Assembly: GCA_001549895.1 (NCBI GenBank)
Contig: AP014719.1
Coordinates: forward strand, 1,302,001-1,366,000
DNA from: Arthrobacter sp. Hiyo8
GTDB lineage: Bacteria > Actinomycetota > Actinomycetes > Actinomycetales > Micrococcaceae
Direction: 5' to 3'
Length of the DNA: 64,000 nt
A program made the translations under genes and the position numbers. This document shows, in pieces, positions 19,611 to 32,200 of the stretch. Each line of letters opens with the position of its first letter. Within the stretch, counting starts at the first letter, position 1. The notes below the pieces were generated by a model, which saw only the letters and a program-made list of their open reading frames with translations, was not told the origin of the DNA and ran no database searches.

Positions 19611-21069
19611 ATGCACAGCATGATTCGCAAGGGGCTGCTTGGCACCCTCTTTGCCGGCGGGTTAATAGCCCTCGGCGCAACTGCCGCGAACGCGGCAGAC
19701 ACCACTACAAGTGCGCTGGGCAATGCTCAGGCACCCAAGTCGTTGCACCGGTGTCCATTCCGGTGAACGTCGGGTCGACGTCGCTCTCAATCCTTTCGGC
19801 GCCGCGACCACCGCCCCTGCACTCGCCCGGTTCCGGCCCGGCGACCAATTCCGGCGGAGCAGCCGTCCCGTCCGGAACCCAGGTGGTGGCTCCGATATCG
19901 GTCCCTGTTAATATCGGAGCCACCTCACTGGCAGTTCTGAGCAACTCCGCCCCTGGAACAGCCTCTGGCACCCAGGCGACGGCTCCCGTCAGCGGGCCTG
20001 TCACCGCTCCAGTCACCGTGGGTGACACCTCGGTCAACGTCCTCAGCACGACACCGACAGGCACCAGCGGAGGCACCGGCGTCACGGCACCGGTGAACGG
20101 ACTGGCCGCCGTCGGCGACACCTCGGTCAACGTCCTCAGCACGACACCGACAGGCACCACCGGAGGCACCGGCGTCACGGCGCCTGTCACCGCTCCAGTC
20201 ACAGTCGGTGACACCTCGGTCAACCTCCTCAGCACGACACCGACAGGCACCAGCGGAGGCACCGGCGTCACGGCGCCTGTCACCGCTCCAGTCACAGTCG
20301 GTGACACCTCGGTCAACCTCCTCAGCACGACACCGACTGGCGCCAGCGGAGGCACCGGCGTCAGCGCGCCTGTCACCGCTCCTGTCACCGCTCCTGTCAC
20401 CGTGGGTGACACCTCGGTCAACGTCCTCAGCACGACGCCGACTGGCGCCACCGGAGGCACTGGCGGAACCGGCGTCACGGCACCGGTAACCGCTCCTGTC
20501 ACCGTGGGTGACACCGCGGTCAACGTCCTCAGCACGACTCCGACTGGCGCCACCGGAGGCACTGGCGTCGCTGGGTCGGTGAACGGACTGGCCTCCTTGG
20601 GTGACACCTCGGCGAGCCTACTCGGCACCGCGTCGACGGGCACCAATGGAGGCGTCGGATCGCTCTTGAGTGCAGGACTGACGGCACCCTTGGGTCTGCC
20701 GAACACTGTCGGCACCGCATCGGTGGGTTTGGGATTGCCCTCTATCAGCCAACCCGTTGTCACCCTGCCCGCCGTCACCCTGCCGGTCGTGAACCTGCCC
20801 GTCGTGAACGGGCCGGTCGGATCTCAGGGCTTCGTCGATCCGGCTGCAGCCGCTCCTTCGGTTGAGACACCGCGGCCCTTGCATCCGGAACTGCAGCACA
20901 AGCCAATGCGGCCTCTGTAACTGCAGCGGGTGCTGTTGGGACCGGAACGGCTGTTCTCGCAAGCACCGGCTTCAATGGCCTGTGGTTGTTGTTCGCGGCA
21001 GCGCTGCTGTTGCTTGGCCTCATCGTGATGGTGGGCAGCCGGAAGATCCGGGCAACAATTCCCGCATAG
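19611..21069 (+). CDS. Repeat-rich surface protein with LAxTG (class E sortase) anchor, two frameshifts
   Basis: A secreted wall-linked protein of about 486 residues. ATG 19611 has AGGAG 9 nt upstream. The signal peptide is MHSMIRKGLLGTLFAGGLIA with cleavage near ANA-AD. Restoring one G near 19730 leads into two Val-rich segments and then seven tandem repeats of about 31-35 residues built on VGDTSVNVLSTTPTG-GGTGV. A second repair near 20872 restores the C-terminal sorting signal: LASTG, a hydrophobic helix (LWLLFAAALLLLGLIVMV) and a basic tail GSRKIR. Without that repair the protein loses its anchor. The APV-VGDTSVNVLS units recall chaplin-like segments without cysteine. Its ligand or structural role is unknown. 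Confidence 0.75.
20018..20656 (+). repeat. Coding tandem repeats of about 93-105 bp
   Basis: Seven in-frame copies of a GTGGGTGACACCTCGGTCAA-type unit encode VGDTSVNxLSTTPTG followed by a Gly/Thr and APVT linker. Copies 1-3 and 6 are 31 codons; copies 4 and 5 carry extra APVT or GGTG insertions. The seventh is diverged. DNA identity between copies is high, so copy number is likely to vary between strains. Confidence 0.85.
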
Positions 21070-21114
21070 TCACCGGCTCGGGCTTCTCCACCGCATTGGA
21101 TGTAGCCCGCTTGC

Positions 21115-21151
21115 AGCTCCTCCGCAGGGCAAACAGCCCCGCGGAGGAGCT
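21115..21151. terminator. Hairpin between convergent genes
   Basis: AGCTCCTCCGC (21115-21125) pairs with GCGGAGGAGCT (21141-21151), an 11-bp stem. It lies between the 3' ends of the surface protein gene and the amidohydrolase gene and can serve both strands. Confidence 0.65.
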
Positions 21152-21215
21152 CACGCGTGAACATAGGGACTTCTGACCCTTAACCCTTAAGGTGCGTACG
21201 CCGTCGCGTCATGTG

Positions 21216-22677
21216 TCAGAGCTGCTGCCGGGCATAGACCGGTGGAAACAGCTCGGAGGCATCGCGCCGCAGGTAGTCGCGTTCGCCGTAGGCGTCCACC
21301 ATCTGTCCAAAGAGCTGCTGACCCTCAGCGCGCAGTCCATCCAGGTCGATGCCTGGGAGCGAGCCGTCAACAACCACGGGGCGGCCGCAACGTACGTGTC
21401 GGTGACATTGCGTGCCGAACCGTTGAGGATGAGCGTGCGCAATGGATCTTCCACGACTCCGTCACGGAAGTCCTCCAGTGAGGCGACCATAATGTCGGCT
21501 TGGGCGCCCGGACACAGGCGCCCAGGTCGTCGCGACCCAGTGCCCTGGCACCGCCCAGGGTGGCAGCGTCGAAGAACGCCGAGACCGTACCGGCGTCCGG
21601 CGGCCTCTGCGATGCGGGCCAGGTGCGTGCCGACGTCGATGCCCTTGATCAGGTCCGGTGGGAATGAATCCGTTCCCAGGCACATGTTGACCCCGGCGGC
21701 TGCGAAGGCGTCAAAGGATTTGAGCATGCCTGAGTAGTGGAACGACGTCAGGGGGCAGTGAATGATGCTGACGTCATGCCGGGCCAGCACATCCAACGGC
21801 CCGCCTTCTGCGCTGGAGGACGGGTCGGTGCCGTCGATGACAATCCCGTGCGGGATGAGGAGCCGCGTGTCCAGCAGGCCTGAATCCGCAAGCTGCTCAA
21901 GGACTGTACGCCCCGTGAGCTTGACGAGGAAACCGTCTTCATTGGTCCCCTGGAGGCAATGGAGGCGGACCAGCGCGTTGCGTTCGGTGGCCAGTTCGGC
22001 AGTCCGGCGCATCAGTTCGTCCGAGAGTGTCTCGATCCGGCATGGCAGCAGGACACCGGTAAGCAACGGGTGTCCTAGCTCGTCGGCGTAGTCGAGGAAC
22101 CGTGCGGCGTCGGCGAACCCTGTGCGTCCCTCCTCCTCGTCGAAAAGGATCACGCGCTGGCCGTCGTGGTCAGTGACGTTGATCCCCGAACGGTACGCGG
22201 AGCCCAGGAAGCCGCGCAGGCCGAGCTCGATGCTGGACTGCGCCATCCCTTTGAGTTCCTCGAAGGTTTCCGCCCAGGAGCTGTGGATCTCCGAGGCAAT
22301 CGGCATGTAGGTGGTCACGCCGTGCAAGGCCAGCTGCGCCAGCGCAAACTTGCGTACGCTCTGGCGCTGCGCCGCGGTGAAGACATCGCGGCGGCGGTTA
22401 TGGAAGTAGTCTTCGGACCATTGCAAGCCCGGAGCGATTTCCTCGGTGGGCCAGGAGTCGAAGATCATGTGATCAATGTCCGTCAAGGCGTCGAGATCGA
22501 TGAGGCCAGGGGAGATGAGGCTCTGTCCAAAGTCCCGGCGTTCGTCAACGGGACCGGCGTAGTCGGTACCACGTAGATGATCTCGTCATCCCTCATCACC
22601 ACGTGCCCATCCGTGTGCATGACGTGCCCGGTCCCGTCATAGCCAAGGACGTACCGGGCAGAAAGCTGAGTGATCAT
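21216..22677 (-). CDS. Amidohydrolase superfamily protein (about four frameshifts)
   Basis: A metal-dependent amidohydrolase of the ATZ/TRZ-cytosine/guanine deaminase type, probably deaminating or dechlorinating a heterocycle. Seen: N-terminal β-domain MITQLSARYVLGYDGTGHV, SPGLIDLDALTDIDH, VRLHCLQG, IIHCPLTSFHYS and CLGTDSFPPD. The usual HxH pair after the first strand reads LDALTDIDH here, so the first metal site is unusual. Breaks near 22545, 21598, 21515 and 21385 are repaired by single bases, giving a C-terminus …RRDASELFPPVYARQQL at 21216. It is divergent from a DUF3100 transporter with FadR-like palindromes between them, which suggests a transporter/enzyme pair under one GntR-type regulator. 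Confidence 0.8.
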
Positions 22678-22690
22678 AAACCCTCCAAAT

Positions 22691-22702
22691 TTGGTATCCC
22701 AA
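22691..22702. promoter_or_regulatory. Imperfect GntR/FadR-type palindrome
   Basis: TTGGTATCCCAA lies 14 nt upstream of the amidohydrolase start. It is the same 12-mer as the perfect palindrome at 22822-22833 with one change. Confidence 0.5.
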
Positions 22703-22821
22703 GGTCAAAAAGCTGCAGACCGAGTCCGGCATCGGACGATCGCGCGAATGCCCTAGGTTTGGGGAATCCGAGCAGCTTTTGTGACATGTCTTGCATTGCG
22801 ATGTGATCCACCTTACCATCC

Positions 22822-22833
22822 TTGGTATACCAA
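22822..22833. promoter_or_regulatory. Perfect GntR/FadR-type palindrome
   Basis: TTGGTATACCAA is a perfect palindrome whose core TGGTATACCA fits the TGGTnnACCA-like consensus of the FadR branch of GntR regulators. It lies 55 bp before the DUF3100 gene. A GntR gene is not in the window. Confidence 0.6.
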
Positions 22834-22887
22834 ATGGCATGGATGTATCCGTCCCTCGCCACTGCAGCACACGAAGGGTGCACAACA

Positions 22888-24296
22888 ATGAAGAACCAAT
22901 CCACAACCACTCCGGAGGTGGATACGCCCGTAGTCAACGTCGATCACGGACGGGCCCGCCTCTTCACCCCGACCGCACGGCAATGGGGATCGATGATCCT
23001 GCTGTCCACAGCCGTCTGCGCCGTCGCCATCTTGGCCGGAACACACAAGATTCCCCTGGGCAACGCCGCTATCGTGCTCATGCCCGTCTTGTGGGCGGTG
23101 CTGATGGGCGCCGTCATTGGCGTCCAGAAGGTGCGCCCCATGTCCGGCCAAAGCCGTGCCGTGGCCTCGGTACTGCTCAACGTCAGCATCGTCATGTTCC
23201 TCGGGGCCCTCGGCACCCAGGTGGGACCTTCTTTCGCCAAGCTGACCTCCCTCGGCCGGCCATCCTGCTCCAGGAAGTCGGCCACATCTTCGGAACCGTC
23301 ATCATTGCCCTGCCGGTCGGCGTCGCGCTGGGCATGGGCCGCACGGCCATCGGGGCCACCTGGGCAATTGACCGGGAATCCTATTTGGCCTACGCACTGC
23401 AGCGTTTCGGCGTGAAGTCCCCGGTCTACCGCGGCGTGTTCTCCGTGTGGCTGCTGGGCAGTGTATTCGGCGCCGTCTTCATCTCCCTACTGGCCGGCTT
23501 GCTCGGCGGAATGGGCATCTTCGACCCGCTTGCACTCGCGTTAGGCCTGGGCCTCGGCTCGGGATCCATGATGCTTGGCGGCGTCGCGGCCCTGTCCATC
23601 CTGTATCCCGGGCAAGCACCGGAGATCATGGCGCTTGCAGCCCTGTCGAACCTGGTGACGAACCTTGTGGGCTTCTACGCCGGAGCCTTCCTTTCGTTGC
23701 CGATGTCTTTGCGGCTCTACAAGTTCTGGTCGCGCCTCTTCCGCCGCGATGACGAAGGCAAGCGCCTTGACCGCAACGGGAACCCCGTTGCCGCGAAGCT
23801 GCGCCGGCCACAGGACCGATCCAAAGTGGACGTTTCAGCCGTGCTCCAGGACCCCGAAGTGCGCACGAAGCCCTCAACGTGGATTATCGCTTTCGGTGCA
23901 AGCATCGCCGCGGGCGTGGTCCTCAACGCCTTGGGCACCAAGTCCACCAGTATCAACGACGTCATTGGCGTGGTGATCCTTGGCCTCCTTACCGCGCTGG
24001 CATTCGTACTGGCCAAGTACGTTCCCGCCGTGCCGTCGAGCGTATGGGTCCTTGCGCTCGCCACGTTGGCAACAGCTCCGATTCTGCCTTTCAGCGGCTT
24101 GATCGTCTCCTTCACCCACAACCTTGACCCGCTCTACGTGGGCCTTGGCTCGATCGCCCTGCTCGGCATGAACGTTGGACGCGACATCAACGCGCTGAAG
24201 ACACTCAACTGGCGCACGGTCATTGTGGCGACCATCACGTTCTCCGCAAGTTTCATAGCGGCCGCGGCACTTGCACAATTCGTCATCCACATCTGA
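22888..24296 (+). CDS. DUF3100 family membrane transporter (one frameshift)
   Basis: A polytopic inner-membrane protein with about 11-12 helices that I place in the DUF3100 family, proteins usually paired with amidohydrolases and of unproven substrate. Hydrophobic stretches run from residue about 35 to the end, interrupted near residue 290-320 by a cytoplasmic loop (RRDDEGKRLDRNGNPVAAKL). A break near 23258 is repaired by one C (KLTSLGPAILLQEVGHIFG). The start is ATG 22888. It is divergent from the amidohydrolase, and the two probably import and process the same compound. A strong terminator follows. Confidence 0.78.
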
Positions 24297-24327
24297 GGGC
24301 TGACGCCGGACGACTGACGCCGAACAA

Positions 24328-24365
24328 GGGCGGTGGAATGGACTCTTTCGTCCATTCCACCGCCC
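24328..24365 (+). terminator. Strong hairpin terminator
   Basis: Perfect 16-bp stem GGGCGGTGGAATGGAC (24328-24343) / GTCCATTCCACCGCCC (24350-24365) with a 6-nt loop after the DUF3100 gene. Nothing else notable is seen in the rest of the 24297-24612 gap except a possible -10 (TAAGAT, 24497-24502). Confidence 0.85.
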
Positions 24366-24612
24366 TCTCGTGTCTCCGCCCGCCCTCGGCGGCGCCACGG
24401 GTGATGTTCGACGCATCGCGGTTCCTTGATCCCCGGAGCCGCGCGACATACCGAGTCAGATGAACGGCTGAAGGACTCCAGACCATCTATGGCTTGCTAA
24501 GATCTAAAGGCTCAACCGGTCCCCCGAGAGCCCCATCAACTGGCCCGGAAACGGACGCGCCCCTTCGCGCCCGATACTGGCCCCTGCCCGACCCCAGGAG
24601 ACCCCTGCTCTC

Positions 24613-25659
24613 ATGACCGCATTGGCCGAACCGGACTATTTCGAGGTCCACGACGAGGATTACCGCACCGAACTGGACTCGCGGTACGAGGAAGGTTTCG
24701 GGCGCGGCCCCGAGCTCGACGACGACTACGGCACCGGCTACGACGAACTCGACAAGCTCTTCGATGGTCTGTTTGACGACGAGGATGATGACCTGGACGC
24801 CCCGGCCAAGGCCGAAAAGAAGGTTCCGGCCAAGAAGGAGGCTCCGAAGGCTGCTGCCGCAAAGACGGCCACGCCGAAGAAGGCGCCCACAAATTCGGTG
24901 CCCAAGGCCAGCCCGGTCACTACCCGCAGGGTGGTCCCTGCGGCCGCTCCCGTCGTCGAACCCGCCGCCGAACCGGTCGCCACCGTCGTCGAACCCGCCG
25001 TCGTCGAACCCGCAAGCTCCGAAGCGGCTCCCGCGGAAGAATCGGTGACTCCCGCGGTTCCGGACAGCCCTTTCTTCGCCCCGCACATCGCTCCGGTCAA
25101 CCAGCATGTGGAGTTCCTCCGCAAGCTCCGCCCTGGCTTCGAAGTCCCCTACGTGGATCCGATGCACTCGGTGGAGGATTGCCGGATTGTCAGCCTGTTC
25201 TCCAACACCAGCGAGGCCTCCCCACGGGGCGTTGTGTGGGCCGGAGACGACGCAGCCGCCACCCGGCTGCTGGGTCTGCAGTTCCAGCTCGGCCTGCGCC
25301 CGGAATGGATGATGCCGTGGAACACCCACCCGTGGTTTACTCCGGGCGAGGCGAACGGAAAACTGACCCCCGAGCAGGTCAGTGCCGGGCTCAAGCCGCT
25401 CATCGCGTTCCTCAAACTCGTCCCGCGCGCATCGGCGATCGTCGCGCACGGAACGGAAGCCAACCGCCTGGCGCAGATGCTCCTCAAGACTGACAACCAG
25501 CTGATCTGGCGCCGCGGCCTGAAGGTCTACAAGGCCCGTTCGCTGCACGGGCGCGCCTTCGCCGGTTCCAAGGAACGCCAGACCGAATGGCTAATCGAAA
25601 TGGGCCGCTCCTACGCGGACGCCATGGCCCGCGCGGGTCTCCAGTCGGGTCGGCGCTAG
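24613..25659 (+). CDS. Uracil-DNA glycosylase-like domain protein with acidic and Ala/Pro/Lys-rich N-terminus
   Basis: 348 residues in two parts. Residues 1-65 are strongly acidic (Asp/Glu/Tyr), and 66-150 are a disordered Ala/Pro/Lys/Val linker with VVEPA repeats. The C-terminal half (from about residue 160) reads VEFLRKLRPGFEVPYVDPMH, then IVSLFSNTSEAS and RPEWMMPWNTHPWFT, with AIVAHGTEANRLAQ near the end. This order resembles family 4/5-like uracil-DNA glycosylase folds (a PWN-type motif and a late His), but I do not see the catalytic GxxPGxxE. It may be a DNA-repair-related or nuclease-inactive member. The acidic tail could mimic DNA. Confidence 0.55.
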   Translation: MTALAEPDYFEVHDEDYRTELDSRYEEGFGRGPELDDDYGTGYDELDKLFDGLFDDEDDDLDAPAKAEKKVPAKKEAPKAAAAKTATPKKAPTNSVPKASPVTTRRVVPAAAPVVEPAAEPVATVVEPAVVEPASSEAAPAEESVTPAVPDSPFFAPHIAPVNQHVEFLRKLRPGFEVPYVDPMHSVEDCRIVSLFSNTSEASPRGVVWAGDDAAATRLLGLQFQLGLRPEWMMPWNTHPWFTPGEANGKLTPEQVSAGLKPLIAFLKLVPRASAIVAHGTEANRLAQMLLKTDNQLIWRRGLKVYKARSLHGRAFAGSKERQTEWLIEMGRSYADAMARAGLQSGRR

Positions 25660-25663
25660 GAGC

Positions 25664-26119
25664 CTAGCGCCGCGATTTCCGGGCAGGCTTCCCGGCAAAC
25701 AGTCTCCGGTCCAGCGAAACCGCCCCGGAACCGATGAAGGCGAACGCCAACGCCAACGCGATATACAGGATGAGCAGTTCGGCGTTGATTCCGGGGCTAT
25801 CGCTCAACAACGGTTTGCCCGATTCGGTGACAAACCAGATCCCTGCATACATGAGGGCCGCCAGGAAGCCAGCCACCCGCGTCAGGGCGCCGAGCACCAA
25901 AAGTGCGCCCAGCCCGGTTTCACCCCAGATGACCAGCCAGGAAATCAGCTCCGCTTTTTGAACACCCATCGCGGCGATGGTTGCCTCAAACGCAGGCTGC
26001 CCCGCGAGCAGCTTCTGGACTCCGTGCACCAGCAAAAGGCCGCCGAACACGATCCTTAGAAACGCGATGCCGCGCGAAGACGAGGTCTGCGAAGGAAGGA
26101 GGAATTTCACCCGATCCAA
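25664..26119 (-). CDS. DoxX family membrane protein
   Basis: 151 residues with four transmembrane helices and the DoxX pattern RIVFGGLLLVHGVQKLL near the start and WGETGLGALLVLGALTRVAG in the middle. DoxX proteins are small inner-membrane components linked to redox or thiol stress in actinobacteria. Its basic C-terminus (AGKPARKSRR) is cytoplasmic. It converges with the UDG-like gene, 4 bp from that stop. Confidence 0.85.
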   Translation of the reverse strand: MDRVKFLLPSQTSSSRGIAFLRIVFGGLLLVHGVQKLLAGQPAFEATIAAMGVQKAELISWLVIWGETGLGALLVLGALTRVAGFLAALMYAGIWFVTESGKPLLSDSPGINAELLILYIALALAFAFIGSGAVSLDRRLFAGKPARKSRR

Positions 26120-26212
26120 TCTTCCATGCCGAGGGCACAGCTCAAAACAGCCGCTCCGTCCGCGGCAGAATGGAAACCGCAGCGGACCTCGGTGGGAGGG
26201 CCGCAGGACAGG

Positions 26213-27328
26213 ATGGATGAAGCCGGGATGGATGTTGACGTCGTCGTAGTCGGCGGAGGCGCGATGGGATCAGCTGCGGCCTGGCAGCTCGCACTCAAGG
26301 GGCGATCGGTGGTTCTCCTTGAGCAGTTTGAGGAGGGGCACCATGTAGGGGCTTCCCATGGTGCGACGCGCAACTTCAACACGGCCTACGCAGAGGGTGA
26401 CTACCTCGCCTTGGTCAGCGAAGCGAGGAACCTCTGGGACAGGCTCGCGGAGGAAACCGAAACGCAGTTGTTGGATCTTGTGGGTCTGGCCAACCACGGA
26501 AATGTTGCCCGGCTCCGGGAAGTTCGGACCGCGCACGCGGAGCGGGGCATCGCAAGCCAGTTCATCTCCGCCAAGGAGGCGTCAGAGCGTTGGCGGGGCA
26601 TGGTGTTCCGAAGCGATGTCCTCTTCGTGCCGGAATCGGGCCGGGTCCGGGCGGCCGAGGCCCTCAAGGCGCTGCGCACATCGGCCGAGGCACACGGTGC
26701 CCGCTTCGAGTATTCGACCCCTGTTCGCGAGATCCGCGTGCTCGGCGAGGATCGCGCCGTCGTCGTGACCGATTCAATGGAAATCACGGCGCGCCGGATT
26801 GTCATCGCGGCGGGCGCCTGGACCAGCAAGCTTGTCGGGACGCAAGTCCCACTCCCCCGTTTGGTGGTCACCCAAGAGCAACCTGCCCATTTCACGCCCA
26901 TCGATGATTCCCAGTCCTGGCCGAGCTTCAACCACGCGCCGGACCCGGGAGATCCCCGTGACGACTATTGGTACAGCCCCGTCTATGGGATGCTCACTCC
27001 AGGCGAGGGGGTCAAGGCGGGGTGGCATGGCGTAGGGCCTGTCACCGATCCGGATGCCCGCACATTCGAACCCGAGCCGGTTCAGCTGGAGGCCCTCCGC
27101 CGCTACGCTCGTGAGTGGCTGCCCGGGGTCGACGCCGAATCGGCGGTTCCCATCAGCTGCACTTACACGAGCACGGCCAACGAAGATTTCCTGCTCGACC
27201 GTTTTGGACCGCTGGTGGTCGGCGCGGGGTTCTCAGGCCACGGATTCAAGTTCACCCCGGCTATTGGCCGCGTACTTGCCGATCTTGTCGACGGGATTGA
27301 CGCGCCGCGCCGCTTCCGCCGCGCTTAA
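26213..27328 (+). CDS. Monomeric sarcosine oxidase / N-methyl amino acid oxidase family flavoprotein
   Basis: A cytoplasmic flavoenzyme oxidising N-methyl amino acids such as sarcosine or N-methyltryptophan, yielding H2O2 and an aldehyde. The FAD-binding motif is [17 protein letters not shown]. The Cys of [18 protein letters not shown] aligns with the cysteine that covalently holds FAD in sarcosine oxidase. [13 protein letters not shown] closes the FAD site. The frame is open from 26126, but I prefer ATG 26213, which removes a non-conserved leader and leaves about 371 residues, close to the family's 390; ATG 26228 is also possible. It is followed by an intergenic palindrome. Confidence 0.87.
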   Translation: MDEAGMDVDVVVVGGGAMGSAAAWQLALKGRSVVLLEQFEEGHHVGASHGATRNFNTAYAEGDYLALVSEARNLWDRLAEETETQLLDLVGLANHGNVARLREVRTAHAERGIASQFISAKEASERWRGMVFRSDVLFVPESGRVRAAEALKALRTSAEAHGARFEYSTPVREIRVLGEDRAVVVTDSMEITARRIVIAAGAWTSKLVGTQVPLPRLVVTQEQPAHFTPIDDSQSWPSFNHAPDPGDPRDDYWYSPVYGMLTPGEGVKAGWHGVGPVTDPDARTFEPEPVQLEALRRYAREWLPGVDAESAVPISCTYTSTANEDFLLDRFGPLVVGAGFSGHGFKFTPAIGRVLADLVDGIDAPRRFRRA

Positions 27329-27331
27329 ATG

Positions 27332-27393
27332 CAACTAGCTCGCAGTTGTTGTCGTTCTGAGCGCTCAAAACGACAACAACTGCGAGTTAGTTG
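27332..27393. repeat. Intergenic palindromic element, copy 1
   Basis: A 62-bp inverted repeat whose 25-nt arms read CAACTAGCTCGCAGTTGTTG… and its complement …CAACAACTGCGAGTTAGTTG. It lies between the 3' ends of two converging genes. Related copies are at 37271-37336 and 43582-43648. It probably works as a bidirectional terminator and belongs to a dispersed repeat family. Confidence 0.85.
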
Positions 27394-27407
27394 GGTGGGC
27401 GGGGCGC

Positions 27408-30821
<3,414 letters not shown>

Positions 30822-30993
30822 GTCTTTCGGCCAGTTGGAAACTAGGCAGAATTCGCATCTTGCCAAACGAAAGTCAAATCTCACAAAACTTGAACAATTT
30901 CTTTACATGCTTGTCACGGCTTCGGTAGTTTCGGTTCCGTCAGTCGGCGGCCTCCACAAACCGGCCGCCGTCCGCTCGATATCTAGGACAACT

Positions 30994-32025
30994 GTGACGA
31001 GAACCAAGACCTTGGCCACAAGCCTGCTCGGCCTCACTGCCGCCGCCTTACTCGCGCTGGGCGCCGGCAGCGGGGCCACCGCGGCCCCGTCCATAAGCGA
31101 TGGCACCGATGCGTCGACCGTGAGCAGCAATTCGGCGTCGGACGCGAACACCGCTGACAATTGGACTCCTGAACGGATGAAGAACGCCGTCTCCGGTGAC
31201 CTTCTGGTCACCAAGGCACTGACCCGGACACAGGCCGCGGTTGGCCTTTCGGACATACCAACTTCTCCCGATCAGGTTTTTCCCGGGCTTGGCCGCGCAC
31301 TGACAATCGAAGGCCAGAATGCCACCAGCACTGCAGCGCCGTCCCCCGCCGTGGATCGTAAAGCCAACGCAGGTGAGTCTCCCGTTTCACACATCGGAAA
31401 AGTGTTCTTCACACTCGGCGGGGTGAACTATGTCTGCTCCGGCAACTCCGTCACCTCCGCCAACCAGAGCACCGTGTCCACCGCCGGCCACTGCCTCAAC
31501 GAAGGCCCCGGGGCGTTCGCGGGCAACTTCACGTTCGTTCCCGCCTACCAGGACGGCGCCGCGCCCTACGGAAAGTGGACGGCCAAGGCGCTCTACACAA
31601 CCAGCCAGTGGTCCTCAAGTGGAAACATCCAGTACGACACCGGATTTGCCGTCATGAACACCGTCAATGGCCAAAAGCTCTCAGCCGTGGTGGGCGCCTC
31701 AGGCGTCCAGTTCAACGCTGCCCGAGGACTGGCGTACAAGTCGTTCGGCTACCCCGCGGCATCGCCCTTCACCGGGGAATCGCTCAAGAGCTGCTCAGGC
31801 ACTGCCACAAACGATCCCAACAACCCCCAGTTCAACACCCAGGGGATCCCCTGCAACATGACGGGTGGCTCCTCCGGTGGCCCGTGGTTCCTTGGAAGCA
31901 GCGCCAGCGGATACCAGAACTCGGTGAACAGCTACGGCTACGGAAGCAACTCCACCACGATGTACGGCCCGTACTTGGGCACGGTCATCCAAGGCACGTA
32001 CCAGACAGCGTCCACAGCCCCGTAG
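30994..32025 (+). CDS. Secreted trypsin/V8-like serine protease, copy 2
   Basis: A paralogue of the preceding protease. The frame is open from 30793, but GTG 30994 begins a proper signal peptide (TRTKTLATSLLGLTAAALLA, then GAGSGATAA-APS) with AGGA 5 nt upstream, giving about 343 residues. The triad is conserved: STAGHC, NIQYDTGFAV and MTGGSSGGPW. The N-terminal propeptide is diverged and longer, while the shared WTPERM motif and the catalytic domain are strongly similar to copy 1. The 172-bp spacer holds an AT-rich stretch near 30880-30910 that could carry its own promoter (TTGAAC…). Confidence 0.9.
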   Translation: MTRTKTLATSLLGLTAAALLALGAGSGATAAPSISDGTDASTVSSNSASDANTADNWTPERMKNAVSGDLLVTKALTRTQAAVGLSDIPTSPDQVFPGLGRALTIEGQNATSTAAPSPAVDRKANAGESPVSHIGKVFFTLGGVNYVCSGNSVTSANQSTVSTAGHCLNEGPGAFAGNFTFVPAYQDGAAPYGKWTAKALYTTSQWSSSGNIQYDTGFAVMNTVNGQKLSAVVGASGVQFNAARGLAYKSFGYPAASPFTGESLKSCSGTATNDPNNPQFNTQGIPCNMTGGSSGGPWFLGSSASGYQNSVNSYGYGSNSTTMYGPYLGTVIQGTYQTASTAP

Positions 32026-32102
32026 CCTCCCAGGCACCACAAGGGACATGCCCCCTGTTCGCTCCCAGGGTTGGACATATTGCGAATATGCCCAGTGCCG
32101 AC

Positions 32103-32156
32103 CACCAAAAATGGACATGTCCTCCCGGGAAGGGAGGACATGTCCATTTTTTGGTG
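32103..32156. terminator. Long hairpin built on GGACATGTCC between convergent genes
   Basis: Arms at 32103-32126 and 32132-32156 pair over 24 bp with one bulge (CACCAAAAATGGACATGTCC…; the partner ends …GGACATGTCCATTTTTTGGTG). The T run after the second arm suits a terminator for the protease gene, and the A run suits purH on the other strand. Further GGACAT copies occur at 32043-32048 and 32075-32080, the latter in a second weak palindrome (GGACATATTGCGAATATGCCC-like), so the region looks like a decayed repeat element. Confidence 0.8.
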
Positions 32157-32200
32157 CCGCGAGTGGACCCGGTGCGGAGCGCCCGGACCTCGGAAAGGAC

